A stretch of 64,000 nt of DNA from an uncultured Microscilla sp. (GCF_947493425.1 NZ_CANLRP010000023.1:1-64000), one strand, 5' to 3'. Shown: positions 1 to 10,050, counted from the first letter of the stretch. Notes: generated by a model from the sequence alone, not told the origin. A program made the numbers and translations.

Positions 1-511
1 AATCCAATAGATTTTAAAGATACATTGTCTATTGGAGCCATTCACAGATTTTAAAATGGAGGATGGCGAACATGTTGTTATTGAACAACTTAAATTAAGC
101 ATCAAGGTAGTTACTTTGATGACAAATTCATAACGATTTAATAGGTTTATTCACTTCACTATTTTCTTGAGCTATTTTTAGGTGAAGACTTTAAAGTAGT
201 TGTTTTAATGGTTTGAATGTTTGATAGTTTGCGAGGAGGTAGGCTAATTAATGGCTTTGTAAATGACTGATTATAAGTAGTTTATGAATCGGTATCTCAG
301 GGCTTATACCGTATAAGAGGAAAAGTGGATACAAAATATAAAAACACCATACTGTAGTATTGACAAGCGGTTTTTAGGATTGATATCAAAGTATGGTGTT
401 GGTTAATTTTGCGTAAGCAAAGAATTAAAAAAGCATAACTGGCATTGGATCAAAAAAAGCTGGAGCCAGATGGTTTAAAGTAAAGATATTTATATAAGCA
501 GTAATTAAAAG
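1..511. other. Intergenic region without a supported gene
   Basis: No convincing gene is visible. The one notable structure is a perfect 11-base inverted repeat (AACACCATACT at 343-353, its complement at 390-400) enclosing a 36-base loop. Read on the minus strand its second arm runs into a short T tract, so it could end the transcript of the small TPR gene that stops at 512. The long loop makes this uncertain. Confidence 0.4.
343..400 (-). terminator. Possible terminator-like inverted repeat, long loop
   Basis: A perfect 11-base-pair stem with a 36-base loop. On the minus strand the second arm ends GGTGTTTTTA. It lies about 110 bases downstream of the minus-strand TPR gene. The loop is longer than in a usual intrinsic terminator. 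Confidence 0.3.
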
Positions 512-805
512 TTAATCGTTAAGCGCCTGAGCGATAAGGTTGATGCCCCAAGGGTGTTGAAAGCCTAATTTTTGAGCGCTTTCCCAGTCTTGGCGGGCTT
601 TGTCTTTGTTTCCAATTTCTTTATAAGCACACCCTCTCATATATAAAGCATAAGCCAAATTAGCAAGAGCATTTATCTGGGCAATAGCCTGAGTATAATA
701 CTGAATAGACAGCTCATACTTTGCCTGATCAAATACTTGTTCGGCAGTGTCCATAAGACTAATGACACTTATAGGTGAGTGTGAAGAGTAATGTGTGCTA
801 GTCAT
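512..805 (-). CDS. Small TPR-repeat protein (copy 1)
   Basis: A 97-residue soluble protein made almost entirely of two tetratricopeptide-like helical hairpins. The signature SIQYYTQAIAQI is followed by NLAYALYMRGCAYKEIGNKDKARQDWESAQKLGF. TPRs mediate protein-protein contact; no enzymatic residues are seen. The start could be the first Met or the internal Met at residue 18, since residues 1-17 are low complexity and absent from the neighbouring copy. It is a paralogue of the gene at 976-1239, with nearly the same core, and both lie on the same strand next to a histidine kinase. No specific function can be assigned. Confidence 0.75.
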   Translation of the reverse strand: MTSTHYSSHSPISVISLMDTAEQVFDQAKYELSIQYYTQAIAQINALANLAYALYMRGCAYKEIGNKDKARQDWESAQKLGFQHPWGINLIAQALND

Positions 806-975
806 AGTTCTATGCGTTTGTTAATGATGTATTTGCCTTGATTTTTAATGACATTACAAATATAGATAGTTCATTTGATTTAAAATATTTCACTGTATTT
901 CATGGGGGCAGCCGTAATAAGTTAAAACAATGATAAACTGTAACAAGCAGGCATAAAAAACGAGCATTTCATTGA

Positions 976-1239
976 CTACGCTATTTCGATAGGTAGCTCA
1001 AAACCAAACCTTTGAGCTTCTTTCCAGTCTTTTGCTGCTTCTATTGCATTGCCTGTTTCGTGATAAGCACAACCACGCATATACAATGCATAAGCCAGGT
1101 TAGAAGGTGAGTTGATTTGTGGAATGGCTTGAGAGTAATATTCAATCGATAAAATATACTTCTCTTCATAAAATATGCTTTCTGCGGCGTTCATAAGCTC
1201 TACTGCCTTTTGTGCCGGTGTTTTTTTATAGTTCTTCAT
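976..1239 (-). CDS. Small TPR-repeat protein (copy 2)
   Basis: An 87-residue TPR-like protein paralogous to the one at 512-805. They share the pattern SIEYYSQAIPQI...NLAYALYMRGCAYHETGN followed by a W(K/E)(E/S)AQ helix. The N-terminus differs (basic MKNYKKTPAQKA here), so divergence is in the ends and the repeat face is kept. The separation of 170 bases suggests tandem duplication rather than one translated operon. It lies just downstream of the histidine kinase gene on the same strand, so an adaptor role near that kinase is possible but is inference only. Confidence 0.75.
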   Translation of the reverse strand: MKNYKKTPAQKAVELMNAAESIFYEEKYILSIEYYSQAIPQINSPSNLAYALYMRGCAYHETGNAIEAAKDWKEAQRFGFELPIEIA

Positions 1240-1382
1240 AGTTCTGTCGTCTTCTTGATTGTTTTGTAAAATGCATTGAATGCCTGTTCTTAAAAAATAG
1301 CATTGTTACATAAAGGCATATAGGCTGTAGGATTGGCCGCGAAGAAGAAGGTAATTGGCTGAGGTATAGATAGGCAGTGGAT

Positions 1383-2675
1383 TTACTTAATTAACCACTC
1401 ATACTGTTCTTGGTTGCTGGTATAAAGCGCTTGTTCAAGTTGCTTTTTCCATCGGTTATAGATGCTTTCTTGTTCAAATGTCATTGTTTTGAGTATACCC
1501 TTTATTTTACTCAGTTGGTATACTTCGTACTGTCTCAGTTGTATTAACCAAGGAGTGAGTAAATCTTTATCTTGTGAGGTGAAATAGTTGGAGCAAGGAG
1601 CACAGGCAGCGGGTGTTTTTCTGAGTACAGAAGTGTTGTTAGGTTGACTCAACTTGCCAGCGGGTAGGGTAAACCAAAATGTAGTACCTTTGCCTACTTG
1701 CGACTGAACACCAATAGTACCCCCTTGTGCTTCTACCGCAAGTTTGCAAAAGGTGAGTCCTATGCCAGTAGAATAAGCCCCACTGATTTTGGGTGAGTGA
1801 TTTACCTGGTAAAACTTGTCAAATACATTTTTTTGAGCTTTTTGTGGTATTCCACATCCCTGGTCACTGACAGAAAACCTGACAGTGTCAGCATTTACCT
1901 GTTGGGTTTCCACCAATATTTTACTGTTTTGAGGCGAGTACTTAATAGCATTACTCAATAGGTTGGTCAAGGTTCTTTTTACCAACCGGCTGTCAGCGGC
2001 TACTGAAGTAGGGTGAGGTGGTGATTGAATGATGATGTTTTTAGCCTGTGCTTTGCCCTCCACCTGCGCAATTGCTTTGTCGATCAGGGTTGAGCTATGG
2101 AGAGGTTCAGGGTTTATGGGAAGTTTGACCTCCTCCATTTTTTCTACATCCAAAATATTCATAATTAAATCAAGCATGTGAGTCCCTGACTCATAAATGC
2201 GCTCCATATCGCTACCTGATTGACCATTTTCTGATAGACTAATGATATTGCTCAAAGGGGTTTTAAGATCATGAATAAGCATGTTGATCATTTGTTTTTT
2301 AAAGCAGGTAAGCTCGTCGGTAGGCGCAGGGTCTTGTGGGTAAGGCGGGGTGGTTTCTCTGGGCGTATTTAATGGGCGTATTGTTTGAAAAGCAGGTGCA
2401 AAGACTTGTTGTTGAGACATGTAGAATATTCCAGCAAATGTTGTACTTATGATGGCTACTGAAAATAAAGAAGGGGTAAAAAAGAAAAAGCTAACACCTG
2501 CCAGTAATATCAAAAATAACTTTTCTTCAGGGATGCACTGATACACCGAAAGTGAGTAACCCCGTGTTATTTTCATTTTTTTATCATTCATCATATCGTG
2601 TAATGTTCTTATATAAAATAGTTCTAATGCCTTCATTACAAACATACCCATATAAGACCGATAAAAATATTTCAC
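1383..2675 (-). CDS. Membrane-bound sensor histidine kinase
   Basis: A 430-residue protein with two closely spaced hydrophobic segments (about 52-67 and 71-86), a proline-rich linker, and a full kinase core. The H-box is HDLKTP with phospho-acceptor His135. The N-box is NLLSNAIKYS (Asn242), G1 is DQGCG (271-275), G2 is GIGL (304-307), and GKGTTF lies near 329-334. There is no PAS, HAMP or receiver domain, so it likely senses through its membrane segments or a partner. About 90 residues after the catalytic domain form an unusual helical tail with a CAPC motif. No response regulator is adjacent, so it is an orphan. Several Met codons precede the first membrane segment, and the exact start is uncertain. 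It is divergent from the kinase/cyclase gene at 2979. Confidence 0.88.
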   Translation of the reverse strand: MKYFYRSYMGMFVMKALELFYIRTLHDMMNDKKMKITRGYSLSVYQCIPEEKLFLILLAGVSFFFFTPSLFSVAIISTTFAGIFYMSQQQVFAPAFQTIRPLNTPRETTPPYPQDPAPTDELTCFKKQMINMLIHDLKTPLSNIISLSENGQSGSDMERIYESGTHMLDLIMNILDVEKMEEVKLPINPEPLHSSTLIDKAIAQVEGKAQAKNIIIQSPPHPTSVAADSRLVKRTLTNLLSNAIKYSPQNSKILVETQQVNADTVRFSVSDQGCGIPQKAQKNVFDKFYQVNHSPKISGAYSTGIGLTFCKLAVEAQGGTIGVQSQVGKGTTFWFTLPAGKLSQPNNTSVLRKTPAACAPCSNYFTSQDKDLLTPWLIQLRQYEVYQLSKIKGILKTMTFEQESIYNRWKKQLEQALYTSNQEQYEWLIK

Positions 2676-2978
2676 CCTATTTCACCCTGCTTTAACGCTC
2701 AGTTAAATAAGCGCCACACTTTTATTTTAAACCTTAGGTGCCAAAAGTTTGAGAAAATGAGCTAAGTACTTGAAAAAGAGTGTTTTTTGTGGGTAATGAG
2801 AGGCTTAATTGCAGGGCATTATTACAAGGTTTTTTTAGAATTTTATTTTGCTTTTTGCTCCAATACTTTCTATCTTGGTTAAGTATCTGGCTATTTTTAA
2901 TAAAAAAGGCTATCCTTCCCGGAGCTCATGTAATAATTCCTCAATAAAGTAAGGTTCATGTAAATCCCTAAGAAAGCG

Positions 2979-5900
2979 ATGATAAATCCATCAATACCGA
3001 ATTACACGCTATTAGAAAAAATTGGAGAAGGAGGCTTTGGTTTGGTATATAAAGCCAAGCAAAGCAATACAGGACAGTTGGTTGCTATTAAAGTACTGAA
3101 AAATGATGTAGGCATTGATGAGCAAAAGCATAGGCATCAACAAGCCCGATTTGAGCGTGAAACCCAACTTAGTGCAAAAATTAATCATCCCCATATAGTA
3201 AAATTATTAGATAAAGGCTATACAGAAACAGGTGAACTATTCGCTGTTTTTGAATATGTGGCTGGCGAAACACTCAAAGATTATATCATTCGTAATGGAG
3301 CTTTACCTGCTGCTGAGACAGGGGTCTTAATGGGACAGGCGTTAGACGCCTTGGTTTGTGCCCATGATCAAGGCATTGTGCACCGCGACCTTAAGCCTCA
3401 AAACCTAATGGTATCTCAAACCGGATCGCAACGCCATATCAAGATCTTAGACTTTGGTATTGGCGCGTTTACCCAAGAGTATCGTACCAAAGACTACAAA
3501 AGCCTCACTCTCACCAAAGAAATGGTGGGTACTCCCAGCTATAGTGCCCCTGAGCAGCTTCGGGGCGAACCGCCTACCGTAAAGTCTGATTTATATGCCT
3601 GGGGGTTAATTTTGATAGAATGTCTGACTGGAAAAACAGTGATGGAAGGCGATTCGATTGCTGAAATATTTCAGCAACAACTACAGGCAAGCAACGTACC
3701 TCTACCTGCTGCAATTTTAGACCATCCTCTGGCAAGTTTGCTGCGCCGGGTACTCGAAAAAAATCCTCAGTCAAGGGCAGGATCTGCTGCCAAGTTGTAT
3801 GAAGATTATCTGGACATTAATTTTAGCTCTATAGTAGGCAAATTAGCCCGTGAATCTGCCGGGCAACTGGCTGATTATGAAGATGATCCTACCTTGGATA
3901 GTGACATGGATGTAGTGGTAGGGCGTAGCGCAAAACGACAGATTACAGTACTTTGTGTAAAGTTAAGCTTGGTGTTGTCTGATGACAATGACTTGAGCCT
4001 CGAATTATTGGATACCATTCAAAAAGATCAACTCAATGGGTGCCGTGACATTGCCATACGCTATGGAGGACACATAGCGGGAAGCTTAGGCGACAATATT
4101 TGTATATATTATGGCTATCCTGAGGTAAGCGACAATGATGCCCGACGCGCTGGAAGAGCTGCGCTTGAGCTGGTTACCCAAACCCAAAAACGCAGTGCAT
4201 TGCTGCAGGCCTTGCATGGCATTTCGCTCGACATCAGGGTAAGTTTGCACGCGGGCGAAGTAGTAGTAAAACAAGCGCATACCCCTGAAGGGCTTACGCC
4301 CAATGTGGCCTTTAACCTTTTGTATCAAACCAAGGAACAATCGGTGTTGGTAAGCGAAACGACCAAAAAACTACTAGACCCTTTTCTTGAGTTCGAAGTA
4401 GCCGAATCTTGTTATTTTCCTAATATAGCAGGTGAGTTTAAAGTATATGCGCTGGTAGGAGAACGACAAACAGAAGCCTTGTCTTTTTTGCGCCCACAAA
4501 GTGCTGGGCGACAAATGATAGGTCGAGAGCAAGAGCATCAAATATTTGTACAGCAATGGCAAAAAGTAAAAGCCGGAGAGGGACAGGCAGTACTATTTAG
4601 CGGGCAAGCAGGCATTGGTAAGTCACGCTTGACTTATGAGTGTAAAAAACAACTTCGGGAAGAGGGGGTTGTAGTAGCAGAGTGCCGTTGTTTGCCCGAA
4701 CACGAAAATAATGCGTTGTACCCGTTTTTTGACATGTTGCGTAAACATTGGGGTTTGCAAGAAGGTGAAAACCAAGATTTTAATATAGTAAGACTAGAGG
4801 ATGTACTGACTCAGGCAGGATGTGATACAAAAATGGCATTGCCTATACTTTGTTCCTGGTTATCGGTACCCTTGTCTGATACTTATGAAGCAATACAATT
4901 GCCTGCTCCTGAGCAACAAAAAGAAATTTTAATGGATGCGCTCGAAAAACTGATCCTTAACCTTGGAGAGTCAGCATATTTCTTACTGATAGTAGAAGAC
5001 TTGCACTGGCTCGATCCTACCAGTAAAGAATTACTAGAGCGATTGTTACATAACTTAGACCAACAAAACTACTTGTTATTGCTCACTACCCGCCCTTATT
5101 TTAAACCCTCTTGGTCGTACAACTACTTGGCAGTGATGGATTTGATGCCCTTGGAAATCAATTCGGTGAAAAACTTGATTGAAGGCGTGCTGGAAGGCAA
5201 AAAGGTAACTGATCCCACTGTACAATACATAAGTGAGCGAGCGGACGGTATACCTTTATTTATAGAAGAGTTAAGTCAGATGTTACTTGAGCAAGGATAC
5301 TTGGTTTTAGACAGTGATGAATATCATTTGCAAGAAAACCTAGACGAAGAAGCCGTTCCGGTGACCTTACAGGCATTACTCAACGCTCGTTTAGACAAGT
5401 TAGGTTTAGCCAAAGAAACCGCTCAACTTGCGGCTGCCATTGGACGTAATTTTGACTATGATTTATTAGTCCGGTCTTCGTTGCGTGACGAAGCATTGGT
5501 ACAAGCCGATTTGCACCAGCTCATGAATGCCGATTTGGTTTATCGTCAAAGACGTGTACAGGGCGAAAGTTATATTTTCCGTCACGCCCTTATTCGTGAT
5601 GCAGCGTATGATGGTATGCCCAATGCCCTGCAGAAAGATACTCACCAACGCATAGCCACTACGCTGGAGAGCGAGTTCCCGTACGTTCAAGAGGAGAATC
5701 CCTTCGAAGTAGCCAGGCATTTTGCCGGAGCCGAACTATTTTCAAATGCGGCTGATTATGGGTTGCAAATGGTGAAAAAACAAGTCGATGGTTCATCCAA
5801 TCAGGAAGCTTTATTGGTAAATGAAAAAGTAAAAGGTTGGATAGAGCAGATTACATCATTGACCACAAAAATTGAAACTGAACTTACCTTAAACAACACC

Positions 5901-7082
5901 GTGCTGCCTGCATTTATGGCCATTGAGGGTTTTGGTGGAAAAAGCGTATTGCAAACAAGCAAGCGCAATGAAGAATTGATAGATAAAGTAAAAACACTGG
6001 ATAGCACACTATCTAATCATAACCTTGAAGCCTTGGCTAACAACACTGAGTGGGCGTTATTTTTAAATTATCATTTTCATGCCAAACGTAAAGATGCGCG
6101 CAAAATAGCTGAGAAGATACTACAAAGTGCCCGAACTAAGGGTGATCGTATGAGAGAAGTGGCCATTTCGCCTATGATTGCTCAGGCATTCTTAATTGAT
6201 GGCGATTGGGCATTGGCAAAAGAAGTGTGTACAAGGGTGTTAGAGATATACAATGAGGCAACAGATGTAGAAATAGGCATTGCCCATGGGATGGAGGCTA
6301 AAAGTGCCGCCAACTTTATTTTGGCGCGTATTTATTGCTGCTTGGGTTATCCTGATAAAGCCATTGGTTACATAGAAAATGCCATTGCCTGGGCTGAGCA
6401 AACCAAACACCTGGTAACTACCACCTTGTCTTACAACTACAAGGGCATTATAGGAAGCCTAAGGCAAGACAAAAATATGGTGAAACAAGCAGTGACAGAT
6501 CATAATGCCAAACACGCGGGGCTTTCAGAAGGAAATTGGGTCACTATTCATTTGCTAATGCTCAACGACTGGAGCAATAACAAGTATGACTATGCTGCCC
6601 AGTATGTAAAAGATTCTTTAGCGTCTGGACAACACTATGCTTTAGGCTACTTTGAACCTTACCTTGCAGAAACTTACCTTGACCAAAAAATGGTACAAGA
6701 AGCCATTGACTTGATGGAAAACTCAGTACAGCGTTGTTTGAAACACGAAGAATGGGGAACATTGCCTATGGTTACCAGGCGATTGGCGTTGAGTTATTAT
6801 GCCGCAGACCAATGCCTAAGTACAAGGGTGAAAGAACAAATCACTGAGTCGCTGAAGCTTGCCCAAAAACAACAAGTAAAATGGTTTGAGTTTGAAGCCC
6901 TGATTGACTATGCCAATATTTTGCTGGAGTGCAACGAGGAAGTTATAGAAGAAAAGGTGAAAATATACAACCAACTTGAAAGCGTAATGGATTTTTTCAA
7001 AAGAGAAGGAGAAGCCCAGGAGACGCTACAGTGGAAACGTGCAGTCAAGGTTTTAAATAATATTAAGAGTTTGAATAACTAA
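2979..7082 (+). CDS. Ser/Thr kinase - cyclase-like - ATPase - TPR fusion of a TOMM/RiPP cluster
   Basis: A 1367-residue soluble regulator. The Hanks-type kinase domain (about 9-275) is complete: GEGGFG loop, VAIK Lys38, HRDLKPQN with Asp137, DFG Asp158, and a SAPEQ segment. Next is a class III nucleotide cyclase-like domain (about 318-480), then an AAA/STAND ATPase module with Walker A GQAGIGKS (Lys548) and Walker B LLIVEDLHW. A long TPR-rich helical tail follows. Kinase/cyclase fusions of about this length are known from thiazole/oxazole-modified microcin (TOMM) gene neighbourhoods, which fits the genes that follow. The cyclase domain looks degenerate: the first metal-binding Asp expected after the ITVL strand is replaced by Lys328. 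It heads a co-directional cluster and probably regulates it; substrates are unknown, but the FHA protein at 14020 is a candidate phospho-reader. Confidence 0.9.
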   Translation: MINPSIPNYTLLEKIGEGGFGLVYKAKQSNTGQLVAIKVLKNDVGIDEQKHRHQQARFERETQLSAKINHPHIVKLLDKGYTETGELFAVFEYVAGETLKDYIIRNGALPAAETGVLMGQALDALVCAHDQGIVHRDLKPQNLMVSQTGSQRHIKILDFGIGAFTQEYRTKDYKSLTLTKEMVGTPSYSAPEQLRGEPPTVKSDLYAWGLILIECLTGKTVMEGDSIAEIFQQQLQASNVPLPAAILDHPLASLLRRVLEKNPQSRAGSAAKLYEDYLDINFSSIVGKLARESAGQLADYEDDPTLDSDMDVVVGRSAKRQITVLCVKLSLVLSDDNDLSLELLDTIQKDQLNGCRDIAIRYGGHIAGSLGDNICIYYGYPEVSDNDARRAGRAALELVTQTQKRSALLQALHGISLDIRVSLHAGEVVVKQAHTPEGLTPNVAFNLLYQTKEQSVLVSETTKKLLDPFLEFEVAESCYFPNIAGEFKVYALVGERQTEALSFLRPQSAGRQMIGREQEHQIFVQQWQKVKAGEGQAVLFSGQAGIGKSRLTYECKKQLREEGVVVAECRCLPEHENNALYPFFDMLRKHWGLQEGENQDFNIVRLEDVLTQAGCDTKMALPILCSWLSVPLSDTYEAIQLPAPEQQKEILMDALEKLILNLGESAYFLLIVEDLHWLDPTSKELLERLLHNLDQQNYLLLLTTRPYFKPSWSYNYLAVMDLMPLEINSVKNLIEGVLEGKKVTDPTVQYISERADGIPLFIEELSQMLLEQGYLVLDSDEYHLQENLDEEAVPVTLQALLNARLDKLGLAKETAQLAAAIGRNFDYDLLVRSSLRDEALVQADLHQLMNADLVYRQRRVQGESYIFRHALIRDAAYDGMPNALQKDTHQRIATTLESEFPYVQEENPFEVARHFAGAELFSNAADYGLQMVKKQVDGSSNQEALLVNEKVKGWIEQITSLTTKIETELTLNNTVLPAFMAIEGFGGKSVLQTSKRNEELIDKVKTLDSTLSNHNLEALANNTEWALFLNYHFHAKRKDARKIAEKILQSARTKGDRMREVAISPMIAQAFLIDGDWALAKEVCTRVLEIYNEATDVEIGIAHGMEAKSAANFILARIYCCLGYPDKAIGYIENAIAWAEQTKHLVTTTLSYNYKGIIGSLRQDKNMVKQAVTDHNAKHAGLSEGNWVTIHLLMLNDWSNNKYDYAAQYVKDSLASGQHYALGYFEPYLAETYLDQKMVQEAIDLMENSVQRCLKHEEWGTLPMVTRRLALSYYAADQCLSTRVKEQITESLKLAQKQQVKWFEFEALIDYANILLECNEEVIEEKVKIYNQLESVMDFFKREGEAQETLQWKRAVKVLNNIKSLNN

Positions 7083-7254
7083 TAGATCACGTTAGTTTGA
7101 GCAAGGAAGCAGGTGAAGGCTCATATTGTAAGCAATTAATTTTATAGAATTGTAGGATAGAACAACAGTAAAAAATACTAAATATCTGCTTTAATTACTT
7201 AAACAGTGCACTAGAATATTTTCATAGAATTACGAACTCTAAAAACAGTATCAA

Positions 7255-9153
7255 ATGAATCAACCTACACCTGATACCGACTTATTGAGTTATCTAAAAC
7301 AGCAAATTGACTCAGTAGTACACCAAGGTGACATACTTATTATTGTACCTCCTTTTTATAATATTGGCTTCATAGCTCTTGGACCTTATTTATTACAAGC
7401 CATTGCTAAAGAACATGGGTATAAGGTTGATGTCTTACATCTGGACTTGTTGTTGGCAAACCTCATCGGGATAGAAGATTACATAGAAATTCAGGAAAGC
7501 CCGTCATTTTGGATGTTAGGCGAGAGGATGTTTGCCCGAAGTGCGTATGGTTTACCCGCATTGGGTGAAGACAGTGCCCAAACCAACGAGCACTTTCATA
7601 CCATAAGCCCTACCAATAAGGCACAGATGTACTTGAACCACGGACATGCCTTTGATTTAGAAAAGTACCAAAAACTAGAAGAGCAATGTTACCAGTTTGC
7701 GCAGTGTGCAGGCGCCATCATTGCAGGGCTTGACTATACTATAGCGGGTGTTTCGTTAGGGTTTTGTAATCAAATCAATGCTGCGGTTGCCTTTATCAAT
7801 CACATTAAACACCATGCGATAAAAACGACTACTATTATAGGTGGTAGCTATTGCGAAGGAGAAAAGGCTGAAGCCTTGTTTTCTCTAAGTGACAAAATTG
7901 ATTATATTTTTGAGGGAGAAAGCGAACTCACATTTATTGAGTTTATTGAACACACCCTCAGCAAACGACCTTACCCCAATAGGCTCATCAAACCCAAAAA
8001 AGCAGTCCCTTTAGAAAAACTCCCCATTGCCAACTATCAAGCGTATGCTCATCAGGTAAAAACTATCATGGGAGAAGAGTACTATGAACACAAAGTAAAA
8101 GCGGTATGGTATGAAACCAATCGAGGGTGTTGGTGGGCAGAAAAAGCCAAGTGTACATTTTGTGGTATTACAGAAATAGGCTTTCGACAAAAAAGCATTG
8201 CTCAAATTGCCCAGGATTTAGAAAAAATAAAAGCCCAGGTTCCAGACAAGTTTTTGTTTTTTACCGACCTGATTATGTCAAGTGGTTTTCCTGACAAACT
8301 ATTGAATTATAGCGCCGACACAGACAGTTATCCTGTGTTAGGAATGCAACTAAAAGTAGGGCGTACGATAGAGGAGGTAGTAAAGCTCCATCAGATAAAC
8401 GCCAAATACATTTTGCCAGGAGTAGAGGCATTCTCTACTAGTTTGTTGAAAAAAATGAAAAAAGGAACCACTGGCAGGCAAAATATCTATTTTATCAGAA
8501 ATGCCTATTGCTTTGGTATCAGTACACAGTATTATTTATTGTGGGGTTTCCCCGGAGACACCGCCAAAGAGTACACTTCTTTGTTAGACATGATTCCCTC
8601 GCTCAAACATCTACAGCCTCCCCAACTGTTTGATGGTGCCCAAATAAGCCGGGATGCCCCTTACTTTACTAACCCCGAAGAATACAACATCAAAGCATTG
8701 ACTTACTGGAAAGTATACGATATGATATTTCCTAAACAGGCCAATATCCAACAGCTGGCCAATTACTTTGTAGGAGATTATGAATCATATTCTTACGAAA
8801 ATATTCATTTAATGGAGGCTATTCAAAAAGAAGTAGCCGACTGGAAAAAAAATTGGGCTACCTGTAAACTGAACATGATGTTTTTTATGGGACGGTATAT
8901 GATTTATGACTCACGCAAAGTAACCAAACCAGAAGTGGTAAATCATGTGGTAAGCGAAGAAGAAGCAACAAAAATCATGAGCTATCAAAGGCATCAAACG
9001 GGGCAATCACAAGTGTTGGATTGGGCTTTAGAACATAAATTGGGGCTTTTGATGGATGGTTGGTACTTGCCATTGGTTACCGCTACTCCAGAGCTATTGT
9101 TAAAACTGAACGAGTACAGCAAAGTAGAAGAGGCAGTAAGTGTATTAAAATAA
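7255..9153 (+). CDS. B12-binding-type radical SAM RiPP maturase
   Basis: A 632-residue enzyme resembling the RiPP maturation radical SAM protein 1 family. The N-terminal half has the cobalamin-binding-like Rossmann architecture typical of B12 radical SAM proteins (IVPPFYNIGFIALGP, GGSYCEGEKAE). The radical SAM half begins with a C-x7-C-x2-C cluster motif (Cys292, Cys300, Cys303) in NRGCWWAEKAKCTFCG, the characteristic variant of this family rather than the canonical CxxxCxxC. The iron-sulfur cluster would cleave S-adenosylmethionine to a radical used to modify a peptide. It lies 173 bases after the kinase gene and 38 bases before the 278-residue protein, which suggests that protein, or an unidentified peptide, as substrate. 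The exact chemistry (for example C-methylation) cannot be read from sequence. Confidence 0.88.
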   Translation: MNQPTPDTDLLSYLKQQIDSVVHQGDILIIVPPFYNIGFIALGPYLLQAIAKEHGYKVDVLHLDLLLANLIGIEDYIEIQESPSFWMLGERMFARSAYGLPALGEDSAQTNEHFHTISPTNKAQMYLNHGHAFDLEKYQKLEEQCYQFAQCAGAIIAGLDYTIAGVSLGFCNQINAAVAFINHIKHHAIKTTTIIGGSYCEGEKAEALFSLSDKIDYIFEGESELTFIEFIEHTLSKRPYPNRLIKPKKAVPLEKLPIANYQAYAHQVKTIMGEEYYEHKVKAVWYETNRGCWWAEKAKCTFCGITEIGFRQKSIAQIAQDLEKIKAQVPDKFLFFTDLIMSSGFPDKLLNYSADTDSYPVLGMQLKVGRTIEEVVKLHQINAKYILPGVEAFSTSLLKKMKKGTTGRQNIYFIRNAYCFGISTQYYLLWGFPGDTAKEYTSLLDMIPSLKHLQPPQLFDGAQISRDAPYFTNPEEYNIKALTYWKVYDMIFPKQANIQQLANYFVGDYESYSYENIHLMEAIQKEVADWKKNWATCKLNMMFFMGRYMIYDSRKVTKPEVVNHVVSEEEATKIMSYQRHQTGQSQVLDWALEHKLGLLMDGWYLPLVTATPELLLKLNEYSKVEEAVSVLK

Positions 9154-9191
9154 CTAAATGAACATAATCTTAAACTTAAAAATTATTTGTT

Positions 9192-10028
9192 ATGACGCAG
9201 AGTTCTGTGAAAAATTTTAAAATCAAGAATGAGGTAGCTCAAGGAGTACTCAATGAAATTCTTGACTTATCGGTTAATTTTTTGACTTTAATGGCTTGTT
9301 TAGGCCAAACCGAGTATGCAGGGGATGATTTTGCCACTGTAGCTGATTTTGAGCGCAATCCGCAAAACTACCTGACAAAAAATGACAAAAATAAAATGAA
9401 ATGGAAGAAAACACCTGATCGGCTTAAACAGTACAATGGAGTAGGGATGAAAATTCCTAAAAATACTTTGATTATTTTAGACTCTAACATTCTTTATCCA
9501 GTAATTTACCTCAAAGAAAAGTCTGACACCCAGTATGGAGTAGCTTCCAAATTTACTACACCAACGATTGAAGATAAAGACAATATTTTTATTGTAGGCG
9601 AAGAAAGCCTGGACATGGCAGTGATACAAAATGTAAGCAAGTACGTAAGGCGTGACTTGAACAACACCCGCATTCAAAAATTGGAAGAATCGGTAAAAGT
9701 AGAGCAAACTTACCTTTTTTCTGAATTTTTAGGCTTGCTAAACATTACTGGTGGTAGTCCTGCACAGGAGCTAAAAGCAGCCCAAGGACACCGAATGACT
9801 ACTATTATTGAGCAAAATCCAGAAGACCATACCGTAGAAAAATATTTGCAACTCGACTACTATGATTGTTATGATTATACTCAACCTGATGGTTTGAACC
9901 CTGATTCGAGCTTTGAAAAAGGAGGAAAGTTAATCATTATGATGCCTTATATTTCGGCCAGGCATGATATGCTGGGGCAATTATCATTTGGTGATACTGA
10001 TCCTGCCATTATTCTAACCACTACTTAA
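9192..10028 (+). CDS. Unknown 278-residue protein, candidate RiPP substrate or scaffold
   Basis: I do not recognise this family with confidence. It sits between a radical SAM maturase and a YcaO fusion, exactly where TOMM precursor genes lie. Residues about 58-100 weakly recall the nitrile-hydratase-like leader fold used by some TOMM precursors: an Asn-Pro containing helix, then GVGMKIPKNTLIILDSNILY followed by a hydrophobic strand. The protein is far longer than typical precursors (about 100 residues) and is not Cys-rich. Modifiable Ser/Thr/Cys candidates include DCYDY and the extreme C-terminus ending ILTTT. No signal peptide or membrane segment is seen. A perfect 12-base-pair hairpin directly follows the gene, an arrangement often seen after highly expressed precursor genes. 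It could instead be a scaffold or an accessory enzyme. Confidence 0.75.
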   Translation: MTQSSVKNFKIKNEVAQGVLNEILDLSVNFLTLMACLGQTEYAGDDFATVADFERNPQNYLTKNDKNKMKWKKTPDRLKQYNGVGMKIPKNTLIILDSNILYPVIYLKEKSDTQYGVASKFTTPTIEDKDNIFIVGEESLDMAVIQNVSKYVRRDLNNTRIQKLEESVKVEQTYLFSEFLGLLNITGGSPAQELKAAQGHRMTTIIEQNPEDHTVEKYLQLDYYDCYDYTQPDGLNPDSSFEKGGKLIIMMPYISARHDMLGQLSFGDTDPAIILTTT

Positions 10029-10050
10029 TTGGTAAACTTATACACCAATC

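Noticed and set aside
1-133. Possible C-terminal fragment of a gene, readable with one frameshift near base 52
   Set aside because: Only about 17 and 25 codons are open and the composition is not clearly protein-like; it could be chance.
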